A DNA stretch of 37,320 nucleotides from Aneurinibacillus terranovensis DSM 18919 (GCF_000430625.1 NZ_AUMJ01000059.1:1-37320), one strand, 5' to 3'. Counted from the stretch's first letter, positions 18,235 to 27,143 are shown. A program made the numbers and translations. Notes: generated by a model from the sequence alone, not told the origin.

Positions 18235-18651
18235 TTAGTTTTCAAGCAACTTTTTAATTGAAGCAATCGTCCGTTCATTTCGCACGGTTTTTTCCCACGT
18301 ATGATCCATATCCCGCTCGAGTTGGGAAAACCGTTCGATGACTTCTTCATGGTTATTTTCGACCTTTTCCGTCAGGGCTTCCAGTTTGGACCCCATATCC
18401 ACTAGTCTGGTATTCATACTCTCTATCCGGAAATCCATGCCCTCTATCCGGGTATTCATACTCTCTATCCGGAAATCCATGCCCTCTATCCTTGTATCCA
18501 TATCCTCTATCCGGGTATTCATGTTCTCCACCCTTGAATTTGTAGCACCTACGTTCTTTATCAATTGGTGCAGTAAATCATCATGCCGCTCTACGGTAGA
18601 CTTAATCTCCCGTACCTCCAGCAGTATTTGTTTTAACAGTTCTTCCTCCAT
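18235..18651 (-). CDS. Heptad-repeat coiled-coil protein of unknown function
   Basis: A 138-aa soluble protein that is almost wholly coiled coil. Residues about 45-90 consist of consecutive 7-residue units such as MNTRIED, MDTRIEG, MDFRIES, MNTRIEG and MDFRIES, with Met/Ile at the core positions. It is flanked by charged helices (LLKQILLEVREIKSTVERHD; HEEVIERFSQLERD). No signal peptide or membrane helix is seen. Such repeats usually form long parallel oligomers. The function is unknown. It is preceded by AAGGGGGGCGGCGAAGT and isolated by terminators on both sides, so it is a single-gene unit. Confidence 0.8.
   Translation of the reverse strand: MEEELLKQILLEVREIKSTVERHDDLLHQLIKNVGATNSRVENMNTRIEDMDTRIEGMDFRIESMNTRIEGMDFRIESMNTRLVDMGSKLEALTEKVENNHEEVIERFSQLERDMDHTWEKTVRNERTIASIKKLLEN
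18418..18522. repeat. In-gene 42-bp tandem repeat (two 21-bp heptad units each)
   Basis: Two nearly identical 42-bp units (18418-18459 and 18460-18501) are followed by a half unit. Each 21-bp half begins with CTCTATCC and encodes one heptad of the coiled coil at 18235-18651. The near identity at DNA level suggests recent duplication and possible length variation between strains. Confidence 0.8.
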
Positions 18652-18680
18652 ACTTCGCCGCCCCCCTTACTATCAACATT

Positions 18681-18724
18681 GTATCAAAAAAAGCTACCAT
18701 TACAATCACAGCTTTTTTTGATAC
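18681..18724. terminator. Bidirectional terminator between csbA and the coiled-coil gene
   Basis: GTATCAAAAAAAGCT (18681-18695) and AGCTTTTTTTGATAC (18710-18724) are perfect complements over 15 bp with a 14-nt loop. The T-run inside the stem's 3' arm serves as the U-tract. It ends the minJ-csbA transcript. Confidence 0.75.
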
Positions 18725-18795
18725 CAACATAACAACAGATAGGCCATATTCATTTGCGATGTACGGTTGCGTGTACCTCTTGTCCGTAAGCTTTC

Positions 18796-19026
18796 CTATT
18801 TCGTAAGGTTCTTATTTTTTAAAATCTTAAACGCCAGCCATAAACCTGCCAGCCCCGATACCACACCGGTTAAAATGACCGGAAGCGGCTGATAAGCACC
18901 GTCAAATGCCGCCATCATAATTCCAAGTGTGGCAATAAGCCCCACCCATGCATTCAGTGAAAAGCGCGACAAGCCTGCAACGAGAATAAACGGAAGAATA
19001 AGTGCAATGGCATACTTAACAATCAT
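18796..19026 (-). CDS. csbA: CsbA-like small membrane protein
   Basis: A 76-aa protein with two to three membrane helices (about 4-20, 24-42 and 48-68) and a basic tail KILKNKNLTK. Size and hydropathy match B. subtilis CsbA, a sigma-B-controlled protein of unknown biochemical role that is also encoded beside uvrBA. No sigma-B promoter is evident directly upstream. Its ATG overlaps the minJ stop by 4 bases (ATGA), which points to translational coupling with minJ here. Confidence 0.75.
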   Translation of the reverse strand: MIVKYAIALILPFILVAGLSRFSLNAWVGLIATLGIMMAAFDGAYQPLPVILTGVVSGLAGLWLAFKILKNKNLTK

Positions 19027-20327
19027 ATGGACACATCCCTTTCCTGAGCAACTTCCACATGAGTTTCCTGCGGGGGAATCTTCCCTGTTCCACCCAATCT
19101 GTATGTTTTTCTCCGGAACAAGTCTACAATGCTTGCCTGCCCCGGCTTGACATACCGCTGTACAGACGCATCCGGCGCAAGAACAATACCAAGTTCATGG
19201 TGTTCCCCCTGATATAAGGAACGTTGCACATATTTTATATAGCCTTTTTGATTTTTTACTTCCATTTTACAGAAGGCCGATTGCCGCTGCAATGCGGGAT
19301 AAATATCGTCTTTGTCTAAAACGTTAACACCGTTTACTTTAATAATAACATCTCCTGTGACAATCCCCATTTCATCCGCCGGGCTTCCCGGAATGACCGC
19401 CAGAACGCGGACACCGTCTTTCAACTGCACATATAACGGAGAAATTTGCTTCTCCCGCAGCCGTCCGTATATTCGTATCAGTTCGTGCGAAAACAGAGAG
19501 AGAAGTGAGCCAATGAGTGCAAAAACCGGCAAGTATTTCGCCGCGTAGGCGATGATAAACAGGGCAATCCCCCACCAGATTATCTTCTTTCCGGACTGTT
19601 TGGATTTCTCAAAAGGAGGCATTGTAACAGCTACATCCATATAGCCGACCACAGACGGAACAGGGAGCAAACTCAGCACCGCGGAACCGGAATAAAACCA
19701 GGGCACCCAGGAGGGCAAACCTGTGAATGAAAATCCCGCGCCCGTACTGCCGGGCATAAAAATAAACAGGGGGAGCAGCCAGAACTTATTCAACTGGAAC
19801 GCTCCGATCGCTCTCCCGCGTTTACCGGCAATATAAACCGGCGAAGCCCCTTTCTCAGGTTTGCTGTGCATCAACAACCCTTCGACAATATGAAGAACAG
19901 CAACAAGCGCGAGAATCGACGGAACATGCAGAGCGTTTACCCAATCGATTACGGACGGCAAAATCCCTGTTCCACCTATATGGAACCATGGCGCAAAAAA
20001 GGCGAGGATGCCGAGCAAGCCGCCCGCATAGGCAAAGGAAAGAAACCTTACGCTGAACAGAGCGAGAACCACACTGACAATCCAAAGCAAAAGCATTTCT
20101 TGATAGGACAGAGCAACACCAAACGCAATCAGAAGAACGGACGCCCCCAGTCCCCCGATTACCCCGTATCCAATCGAACGCAACAATTCGAGACTGGCTG
20201 TCGTCATGCGCGCATGAAATAATCTGCGCTCGATACCAACCTGTCTGCGGTATAGTAAATACATATAAAAAATAAACACATAGAGTACTGGATTTATAAA
20301 AAATCTCAGAATTGACCAGAAGTCCAT
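19023..20327 (-). CDS. minJ: MinJ-like multi-pass membrane protein with PDZ domain
   Basis: A 434-aa protein with about eight membrane helices in the first 290 residues and a C-terminal PDZ domain (about 295-375, with DEMGIVTGDVIIKVNGV). The segment KRGRAIGAFQLNKFWLLPLF resembles the conserved loop of B. subtilis MinJ, which links DivIVA to MinCD and the flagellar/cell-division machinery. Identification as MinJ rests on topology, length and location beside ctpB and csbA. Other PDZ membrane proteins remain possible. A separate terminator lies between this gene and ctpB on the left-reading strand. Confidence 0.7.
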   Translation of the reverse strand: MDFWSILRFFINPVLYVFIFYMYLLYRRQVGIERRLFHARMTTASLELLRSIGYGVIGGLGASVLLIAFGVALSYQEMLLLWIVSVVLALFSVRFLSFAYAGGLLGILAFFAPWFHIGGTGILPSVIDWVNALHVPSILALVAVLHIVEGLLMHSKPEKGASPVYIAGKRGRAIGAFQLNKFWLLPLFIFMPGSTGAGFSFTGLPSWVPWFYSGSAVLSLLPVPSVVGYMDVAVTMPPFEKSKQSGKKIIWWGIALFIIAYAAKYLPVFALIGSLLSLFSHELIRIYGRLREKQISPLYVQLKDGVRVLAVIPGSPADEMGIVTGDVIIKVNGVNVLDKDDIYPALQRQSAFCKMEVKNQKGYIKYVQRSLYQGEHHELGIVLAPDASVQRYVKPGQASIVDLFRRKTYRLGGTGKIPPQETHVEVAQERDVSI

Positions 20328-20387
20328 TTGAATCCCCCTCTCTTTTCAAAAGTAGGAACATGCTCTCGAAGAAAACGCACGGCATGA

Positions 20388-20427
20388 AAAAAAAAACCAC
20401 GGCGATACATTTGCCGTGGTTTTTTAT
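20388..20427. terminator. Terminator downstream of ctpB
   Basis: AAAAAACCACGGC (20391-20403) and GCCGTGGTTTTTT (20413-20425) form a perfect 13-bp stem with a 9-nt loop, flanked by long A and T runs on both sides. It ends the ftsE-ftsX-M23-ctpB transcript, 38 bp after the ctpB stop. Confidence 0.9.
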
Positions 20428-20463
20428 ATTCTACATCCGAAGGCGCTATCCCTGCTTTCGCCT

Positions 20464-21933
20464 TTATTTTGTAGAATGCGCCAGCACTTGGAGTGCGGCC
20501 TGCAGTTGCAAATCATTTTGCGGTTCACGGATGCGCTTGATAAGAGCATCCTGCAAAGCCTGAGCGGTTTTGCGGTCAACCTTTCCTGTCTGCGGCAGGG
20601 AATGCTGTCCCTGGAAGGTCTTCACAGCCTGTTCGGTTCCGTTATCGAAATATCCGTCCGACCTGTCGGTGGGAAGGGAAAGACCTTTAAGGATAAGCTG
20701 GAGATTCTGTACATCCGGACCGATCATGTCCTTGTGCAGTTCCTTACCGGCTGGAAGCGGTGCTGCGTTGAAATAGTCAGGCTGTTCCACTTTCACATTC
20801 GGGGTAATTCCCTTTTTATGAATCCATGTTCCATCCGGTGTTAACCATTTCGCAATGGTTAGCTTAATTTGACTTTCGTCTTTGAGCGGCAGCGTGTTTT
20901 GCACCGTCCCTTTTCCGAATGTCTGCGTACCAACCACCTTGTATCCGTTATCCTGAAGGGCTCCTGCCAAAATCTCCGCTGCGCTTGCGCTGCCTTTATC
21001 TGCAAGCACCACAATCGGATATTTAGCCTGCTGCAGAGTAGAATGGAACTCTTCCTTCTGCCCGTCACTGTACTGGACCTGTAAAATTGTGCCTTTATTC
21101 GGGACAAGCATTTTCCCTATATCCACTACGGCGTTTAACAGACCACCCGGATTGCCGCGGACGTCGACAATCAGCCCCTGTATCTTTTTCGCTTCCAATT
21201 TCTTAAGTTCGGTCGAAAACTGTTTGGCCGTTTCCTCGGCAAACTGGCTGATTTCAATCTTCCCGAACGTTTTCCCGTCTTTTACGACGGTATCTGAATA
21301 CACGGTTTCAAGCGGAATGTCGTCCCTCACAACCACCACGTTCGTTGGGCTTTGTAGGCCTGTCCGCATAATTTCAAGTTCCGCTTTTGTACCTTTAGGG
21401 CCACGAATTTTCGTTACCGCTTCACTGAGGCTCATGCCATCGAGACTAACGCCGTTTACTTTTAAAATCTGGTCACCGGAACGAAGCCCCGCCTTTTCAG
21501 CAGGAGACCCTTTGTACGGGGAAACAATCGTAATTTTACCGTTTTTAAGCGCAACTTCAGCTCCGATTCCCTGAAAGCTTGATTCCAGGGAGGAGCGGAA
21601 GTCGGTTGCTTCTTTCTTGCTCATATAGGTAGAGAACGGATCATCCAATGCTTTAACCATTCCCTCAACCGCACCGTCAATCAACTTGCTTTTATCGACT
21701 TTCCACAGCGTAGAACTTTGTATGAGCTGGTATGCTTCATACATTTTTTTTATATCCGCACTGGTCTGTGCCGAATTTCCCGCATTCAACATACTGGACA
21801 CAGGAGCTTGCTGCCCCCAGGCCTGTCCATACAGTTTAGCCCCGGCAAGCGTAATCAAACACGTCGAAAAAACAGAGGCGAGAATAATGATAACGAGCGT
21901 TCGACGTTTTATAAACAAAATCTCCAGCACCAC
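20464..21933 (-). CDS. ctpB: CtpB-like S41 carboxyl-terminal processing protease
   Basis: Membrane-anchored serine protease of 489 aa. An N-terminal signal anchor (about 10-32) is followed by a PDZ domain (about 105-190, GSPAEKAGLRSGDQILKVNG). The S41 catalytic domain has the nucleophile Ser in DKGSASAAEILAG and the Lys in TFGKGTVQ, and a C-terminal peptidoglycan-binding domain follows (about 395-465, GPDVQNLQLILKGL). In Bacillus CtpB cleaves SpoIVFA during sporulation, but linkage to ftsEX suggests envelope substrates too. The start is uncertain: GTG at 21933, or a TTG at 21918 behind AAAGGTGG. Confidence 0.92.
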   Translation of the reverse strand: MVLEILFIKRRTLVIIILASVFSTCLITLAGAKLYGQAWGQQAPVSSMLNAGNSAQTSADIKKMYEAYQLIQSSTLWKVDKSKLIDGAVEGMVKALDDPFSTYMSKKEATDFRSSLESSFQGIGAEVALKNGKITIVSPYKGSPAEKAGLRSGDQILKVNGVSLDGMSLSEAVTKIRGPKGTKAELEIMRTGLQSPTNVVVVRDDIPLETVYSDTVVKDGKTFGKIEISQFAEETAKQFSTELKKLEAKKIQGLIVDVRGNPGGLLNAVVDIGKMLVPNKGTILQVQYSDGQKEEFHSTLQQAKYPIVVLADKGSASAAEILAGALQDNGYKVVGTQTFGKGTVQNTLPLKDESQIKLTIAKWLTPDGTWIHKKGITPNVKVEQPDYFNAAPLPAGKELHKDMIGPDVQNLQLILKGLSLPTDRSDGYFDNGTEQAVKTFQGQHSLPQTGKVDRKTAQALQDALIKRIREPQNDLQLQAALQVLAHSTK

Positions 21934-22003
21934 CTTTAAGTAAATCCGACTTCCCTTCTAGTATATGACAGAATAAGGGAGATTATATCTATCAACTACT
22001 GTT

Positions 22004-23209
22004 TTACCGCAAATATTCCATCGGATCAACTTTGGTTCCATTCTTGATGACCGTTAGATGACAGTGCGGACCTGTTGCATATCCGGTCATACCGACCTCT
22101 GCAATTTTTTGCCCGGCTTTCACGATCTGGCCTTCGGAAACCATAATTCCTCCGTTGCGAATGTGTGCATACAGTGTACTTAACCCATTTCCGTGGTAAA
22201 TAATAACCGTATTCCCATACCCGTTAATATAGCCCGTTGAAGCAACCACCCCATCGGCAACTGCACGGATGGTTGTCCCTTCCGGCGCTCCGAAATCAAC
22301 ACCATCGTGGAACTTTTTGGTGTGGAAAACCGGGTGTATACGCCAACCAAACGGTGAAGTAACCGGTGCGCCTGCGACCGGCGGAATAAACTGTCCGCCG
22401 GAATACTGAACGGGCGGTGTGTATCCTCCCCCGGCATTTTGCTCTTGCGCCTGGCGCTGAGCATCAATTTTTTGCTGCAACTGATTCACCAGATCGAGGG
22501 CAGCCTGCTGCTGTTCTGCCTTGGCCTCTTCCAGGTCGCCTTCTTTTGTTTTTAGGTCGGCGAGAAGCTTCTCACGGTTTTTCTTTTGCTCCTGCAGGGT
22601 AGCAACAAGCGTTTGCGCGTCAGCTTCCATTTTCTTTAGATTGTTTAGATTCGTTTCAATTTCTGTTTTTTTCTGTTGAATCAGGTCACGATCCCGTTTG
22701 TTGTCCTCAAGAATTTGCATATCCTGATCGACAATAGCCTGTACCGCATCGAGACGGCTTAAAAAATCAGAGATATCTTTCGAACCCATTAACACATCAA
22801 GGTATGAGATATTTCCATTTTCGTACATGGCAACAACGCGGCTTTTTAAGAGATTGTTGCGCTTGGCGACGCGAAGAACAGCCTGCTGCAGATCATTGGC
22901 GGCTTTTTGCGCCTGAGCGCTTACGTCGTTAATTTTCTGGTTTAAATCGTTCATTTTAGCCTGTGTATCGTTCATTTTCAAATCGATGCTCATGATGTCT
23001 TCTTTTGCATTCTGCTGCTGTTGTTGGACGGCGCTAATCTGGTTTTCAATGGCACTGACCTGTACCTTTTTCGCGGCAACCTGCTTCTTAATCTGTTTGA
23101 TTTGTCTCTGAACATCCGTGACACTATTGGCATACCCGGTTATAGGAACCAGGGAAGTCATCACAACAACAGCCAAAAGCGGTATCATGATTCTCGTTTT
23201 CCTCATCAT
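22004..23209 (-). CDS. M23 murein hydrolase with coiled coil, FtsEX partner (EnvC/PcsB-like)
   Basis: A secreted protein of 400-401 aa. The signal peptide ends near residue 27 (ITGYA). A long coiled coil covers about 30-255, very rich in Gln, Lys and Asp/Glu. A Pro/Gly linker and a C-terminal M23 zinc endopeptidase domain (about 282-400) follow. Zinc-site residues are intact: H301 and D305 in FHDGVDFG, and H382/H384 in GPHCHL. It therefore looks catalytically competent. The ATG pair at 23209/23206 follows AGGGAGG, and the second ATG has better spacing. The gene directly follows ftsX, and such coiled-coil hydrolases are activated by FtsEX in other bacteria. Confidence 0.9.
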   Translation of the reverse strand: MMRKTRIMIPLLAVVVMTSLVPITGYANSVTDVQRQIKQIKKQVAAKKVQVSAIENQISAVQQQQQNAKEDIMSIDLKMNDTQAKMNDLNQKINDVSAQAQKAANDLQQAVLRVAKRNNLLKSRVVAMYENGNISYLDVLMGSKDISDFLSRLDAVQAIVDQDMQILEDNKRDRDLIQQKKTEIETNLNNLKKMEADAQTLVATLQEQKKNREKLLADLKTKEGDLEEAKAEQQQAALDLVNQLQQKIDAQRQAQEQNAGGGYTPPVQYSGGQFIPPVAGAPVTSPFGWRIHPVFHTKKFHDGVDFGAPEGTTIRAVADGVVASTGYINGYGNTVIIYHGNGLSTLYAHIRNGGIMVSEGQIVKAGQKIAEVGMTGYATGPHCHLTVIKNGTKVDPMEYLR

Positions 23210-23248
23210 TTCCTCCCTAAAACTGCTTGATTTATAGATGTGAACGCA

Positions 23249-24145
23249 TTATATGCGTAAGAAACGGCGGACGGACACAATGCTTCCCCATACTCCTATG
23301 AACACACCGATGCCTAACAGAATGAAAGAAATCTGATAGGCAAGAGGATAAAGCGGAAGTAAATCAAGGAAGTAGAGGGATAAATCTTTTTTAATCATCG
23401 TAATTAAAGATTCGTATCCTACCAGAAGCAGAATGATTGGTAGAATCGCGCCCAAAATTCCCATCAATGCACCTTCAACAAAGAAAGGACCCCGAATAAA
23501 TGAATTCGTTGCTCCAACAAGCTTCATAATCTCAATTTCTTTTCGTCGGGCGACGATTGTAAGTTTGATCGTATTGGCGATTAAAAACATTGCTGTAAAC
23601 CCAAGGGCAAGGATAAACACTACAATCACAAACCGGATGACATTCGTTATCGCAAACAATTTGCTCGCTGTCTGTTCCGCATAGTTTACCTTTTTCACTT
23701 CTTTTATCTGTTTAATCGCCTGCGCCACCGCTCCGGTTTTCTGCGGAGAGGTCGCTCTGACGACAAACGCATCCGGCAGCGGGTTCTCTTTCTCCAGACC
23801 CTGGAACAGAGAACTGTTGTCCCCAAAGCTCGCTTTGAATTCCTTCAATCCCTGTTCTTTCGGTACAAAAGTGACTTCCCCGACATCCTTAATCTGCTTT
23901 AACTCACTTTCGACAACTTTTGCCGTCCCGCGGTCGGCCGTCACATCGAGTGACACACGAATCTCCACCTGCTTTTCAACATTGGAAACAAGGTAGTTCA
24001 CATTCATCGCAAGCAGGAGAAAAACACCGAGAATTAGCAGGGTAATCGTAACCGCACTCACAGAAGCAAAAGACATCCAGCCGTTGCGCCCCAGATTACG
24101 GAAGCCCTCTCGCACATGGCGTTTGATAGAGTTACTATTCGTCAT
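23249..24145 (-). CDS. ftsX: FtsX: cell-division ABC transporter-like membrane subunit
   Basis: A 298-aa protein with an N-terminal cytoplasmic helix, TM1 (about 26-50, VTITLLILGVFLLLAMN) and an extracellular domain (about 50-170). Three further helices follow in the FtsX-type permease domain (IRFVIVVFILALGFTAMFLI; GILGAILPIILLLVGY; ISFILLGIGVFIGVWGSI). I chose the ATG at 24145 (MTNSNSIKRHVREGF) because AGAGGGGAA precedes it. It overlaps the end of ftsE by 11 bases. FtsEX transmits ATP hydrolysis to murein hydrolases outside the cell. Confidence 0.95.
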   Translation of the reverse strand: MTNSNSIKRHVREGFRNLGRNGWMSFASVSAVTITLLILGVFLLLAMNVNYLVSNVEKQVEIRVSLDVTADRGTAKVVESELKQIKDVGEVTFVPKEQGLKEFKASFGDNSSLFQGLEKENPLPDAFVVRATSPQKTGAVAQAIKQIKEVKKVNYAEQTASKLFAITNVIRFVIVVFILALGFTAMFLIANTIKLTIVARRKEIEIMKLVGATNSFIRGPFFVEGALMGILGAILPIILLLVGYESLITMIKKDLSLYFLDLLPLYPLAYQISFILLGIGVFIGVWGSIVSVRRFLRI

Positions 24146-24821
24146 AGCCGTATTCCCCTCTCTGTTCATCACGGACAATACGGCCGCCTTCAATGGCGAT
24201 GACGCGCTTGCGCAGGCTGTTTACAATGTCTTTATTGTGTGTAGCCATCACTACGGTTGTCCCCCGGCGGTTAATCTCAAGAAAGATATCCATAATTTCC
24301 TGGGATGTCTCAGGATCGAGGTTCCCTGTCGGCTCATCGGCGATAATAATGCCAGGGTTATTCACAATAGCGCGCGCGATCGCAACACGCTGCTGTTCTC
24401 CGCCTGATAGCTGATCAGGTAAAGAGCGCGCTTTATGCTTCAGACGCACAAGTTCCAATACTTCTGTAACGCGAGGCTTTATAGTCTTCTTCGGCGCTTC
24501 GATAACTTCCATCGCAAAGGCAACATTTTCATAAGCGGTTAATTTCGGAAGAAGCTTAAAGTCCTGGAACACCACCCCGATGCTCCTGCGGACATATGGA
24601 ATTTGCTTCTCCTTCAGGCGGTTGATATGAAACTTATTAAGCACAATTTCCCCTTTGGAGGCCTTCTCTTCACGATACATCAATTTAATAAAGGAAGATT
24701 TACCTGCCCCGCTGGGGCCTACGACGAAGACAAACTCACCGGGTTTAATATGTACGTCAATCGCTTGCAGAGCAATCGTACCATTCGGATATGTCTTCCA
24801 TACATCTTGCATTTCTATCAA
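24135..24821 (-). CDS. ftsE: FtsE: cell-division ATP-binding protein
   Basis: An ABC ATPase of 228 aa, the same length as B. subtilis FtsE, from a TTG start at 24821 (MIEMQDVWKTYPNG) with GGGTGA 5 bp upstream. A longer in-frame reading adds a hydrophobic tail unlike the family. Walker A GPSGAGKSS is at 35-43, the Q-loop is VVFQDFKLLPKL, the signature is LSGGEQQRVAIARA, Walker B is IIIADEPTGNLD, and the switch His is in ATHNKD. It is the first gene of the ftsEX-M23-ctpB operon. Confidence 0.96.
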   Translation of the reverse strand: MIEMQDVWKTYPNGTIALQAIDVHIKPGEFVFVVGPSGAGKSSFIKLMYREEKASKGEIVLNKFHINRLKEKQIPYVRRSIGVVFQDFKLLPKLTAYENVAFAMEVIEAPKKTIKPRVTEVLELVRLKHKARSLPDQLSGGEQQRVAIARAIVNNPGIIIADEPTGNLDPETSQEIMDIFLEINRRGTTVVMATHNKDIVNSLRKRVIAIEGGRIVRDEQRGEYGYDE

Positions 24822-24898
24822 ATATATCACCCAAACTACTATAAATTTTTCTATTATTTCCTCGGAAATGACATCATTCAACACCAAAACCCTATCCT

Positions 24899-24904
24899 AT
24901 TATA
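24899..24904 (-). promoter_or_regulatory. Extended -10 promoter of the ftsE operon
   Basis: Minus-strand TGGTATAAT gives a consensus -10 with the extended TG motif, 78 bp upstream of the ftsE TTG. The -35 region (CATGCT at 17 bp) is poor, as is common for extended -10 promoters. Confidence 0.6.
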
Positions 24905-24963
24905 CCATTTGTCGTCGAAAAAGCATGTTTCTTGGTAGAATTAACTCAAAAAATTCAAAAGTA

Positions 24964-25207
24964 GGTGCGAATGGAATGGTTCGTTTTTATTTTTTGTAGA
25001 GTCTTTCCTTGCGGAGGAGCGATGACTGTCCGTGTTATGCCAAAAAGGGAGACCCTGTCCGAAACATCTGGGTAGCTCAAAGAAGGAGACAGTCGGACAG
25101 GAAAGACGTCTCCCTTTTTGCCCTAACACTGGGTAACGGAAAGAAAACAAAAAATGAAACCGGATAAGCTTTACAAAAATAAAAAAAGAACCCATCCGTT
25201 GCATACC
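24964..25207 (+). repeat. Palindromic repeat family, copy 4 (intact core, longest)
   Basis: The left arm GGTGCGAATGGAATGGTTCG matches the inverted right arm (25170-25207, ending CATCCGTTGCATACC). The centre is CCTGTCCGA (25054-25062), a 30-nt loop at 25063-25092 (AACATCTGGGTAGCTC, ending AGGAGACAG) and TCGGACAGG (25093-25101). After an AAAGAC bulge the helix continues as GTCTCCCTTTTT against AAAAAGGGAGAC. It lies upstream of the ftsE promoter. It has the same sense as copy 3 and the opposite sense to copy 1. Confidence 0.82.
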
Positions 25208-25328
25208 TCCTGAGATTTGGATCAGGCTTTGCTCAAAAAACTGCAGGAGAGGCTAAGGAAGGATATATGTAAGGTTTGTTTACTGAATTAACCAATTAAT
25301 TTGTGTTCGGATTGCATTCGAGTCAATA

Positions 25329-25430
25329 TCTTGGACACAAAAAAAAGGGGACTCTACACTGATTGTTTTATGTGCTCTTCTACCGACTGAGGAGTTTTAT
25401 AACCCAAATCATTCTAGAGGCAAATTTTTA
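25329..25430 (-). mobile_element. IS3-type transposase C-terminal remnant and right end
   Basis: Minus-strand codons NDLGYKTPQSVEEHIKQSV followed by a stop (about 25430-25370) look like the extreme C-terminus of an IS3-family OrfB. The sequence after it (AGAGTCCCC, then a T-run and GTGTCCA) resembles an IS3-type terminal repeat at 25330-25350. Nothing upstream of this piece can be read as transposase, so only a stub remains. The 25208-25328 and 25431-25578 stretches show no gene I can support. Confidence 0.45.
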
Positions 25431-25578
25431 GGGCGCCCGCAAAAAAGGGTACCCTGATTCATTGAAAGGATTTTCGGCACGTCGAACAGTGACTGTGCAG
25501 AACCACTTTTTGCTTCCATATTATGTTGAGTATTTTGGGAATTATCCTACTAGGATTTGACTTCATATACTAACATTA

Positions 25579-25707
25579 CTAAACTTCAATTTCAACTTCG
25601 TTTTCAATTGCAATTGGTAAGTAAATTTCTATGTCCTGTTGTACTGCTTCAAATGAAACTGCCATGGCATATGGAACAGTAGCATTCATGTCTTTATTCC
25701 AGCCTTT
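25579..25707 (-). pseudogene. Unidentified C-terminal gene fragment
   Basis: An open stretch of 42 codons with a stop at 25579-25581. It includes MNATVPYAMAVSFEAVQQD and ends ENEVEIEV. The regular beta-strand-like ending suggests the real end of a larger protein. No start with a ribosome-binding site is seen, and it abuts the truncated oxidoreductase remnant in another frame. I cannot name the family. Confidence 0.35.
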
Positions 25708-25714
25708 TTACTGC

Positions 25715-26298
<584 letters not shown>

Positions 26299-26366
26299 TT
26301 GACTTCCTCCTTTGCATGTGAGTACCTAAATTGCTTCTTTTCCATTTTCCAACTTCGGTACTTTAT

Positions 26367-27143
26367 TTACATTCCTGTAAAGAGGGTTTGCCTTTTTTCA
26401 AGAAAGGCCTGTGTGCCCTCATTCTTATCGGAAGAGCCAAACAAAATAGCTTGCGCCAATTTTTCCATCATTAATGCTGTGTCCATATCCATATCGAATC
26501 CGCGGTTGATAACGAGTTTAGCCATTCTGACTGCAAGAGGTCCCTTCATTAGAATCTTTTCTGATTTTTCTTTCACAACCTGCCATAGTTCTTCTATGGG
26601 TACAACCGAAGATACTAAACCAACCTCCCTCGCTTGATTTGCTGACAATATTTCTCCCGTCAAAATCATGTCTAACGCTCGACCTTTTCCAATGATTCGG
26701 GCTAATCGTTGGGTTCCGCCTGCTCCCGGAATAATGGATAAATTTAGTTCCGGTAACCCGATTTTTGCATGATCAGCGGCGATACGAATATCACAGGCCA
26801 TGGCCAGCTCACAGCCCCCGCCTAGGGCAAATCCGTTTATGGCCGCAATCGTTGCTTTATTGCAATTTTCAATCCTGCGATAGACAGCTGACATCCCAGG
26901 GATTAGAGCGTCTAAGGATTGTTTTTCACTTAGCTGTCTGATATCCGCTCCTGCCGCAAATGATTTTTCCCCGGCTCCGGTAAATACAATTACTCCTACT
27001 TTTTTATCATTCTCCAAGGTTTCCAAGGCATGCTCTATTTCCTTTAAGGTTTGACCATCCAATGCATTTCTAACATCCGGTCGGTTGATTCTAATAATTC
27101 CAATTTTCTCTTCTTTTTCTACCAAAACATTCTCATAGTTCAT
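26367..27143 (-). CDS. Enoyl-CoA hydratase (crotonase family)
   Basis: A 258-aa hydratase that adds water to trans-2-enoyl-CoA in beta-oxidation. Oxyanion-hole and CoA-binding motifs are present (AAGADIRQL; AAINGFALGGGCELAMACD). Both catalytic glutamates are there, E112 and E132 (LPELNLSIIPGAGGTQRLA), so it should be an active hydratase and not an isomerase. It is the last gene of the operon, 82 bp after the FadF-like gene. Substrate chain length cannot be read from sequence. Confidence 0.92.
   Translation of the reverse strand: MNYENVLVEKEEKIGIIRINRPDVRNALDGQTLKEIEHALETLENDKKVGVIVFTGAGEKSFAAGADIRQLSEKQSLDALIPGMSAVYRRIENCNKATIAAINGFALGGGCELAMACDIRIAADHAKIGLPELNLSIIPGAGGTQRLARIIGKGRALDMILTGEILSANQAREVGLVSSVVPIEELWQVVKEKSEKILMKGPLAVRMAKLVINRGFDMDMDTALMMEKLAQAILFGSSDKNEGTQAFLEKRQTLFTGM

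Noticed and set aside
18418-18522. Short regularly spaced repeats considered as a CRISPR array
   Set aside because: The units are contiguous 21/42-bp repeats in frame with a coiled coil, with no unique spacers and no cas genes.
24822-24887. N-terminal extension of FtsE by 22 residues
   Set aside because: The extra residues are hydrophobic and unlike FtsE. The TTG at 24821 has GGGTGA at correct spacing and gives the exact family length.
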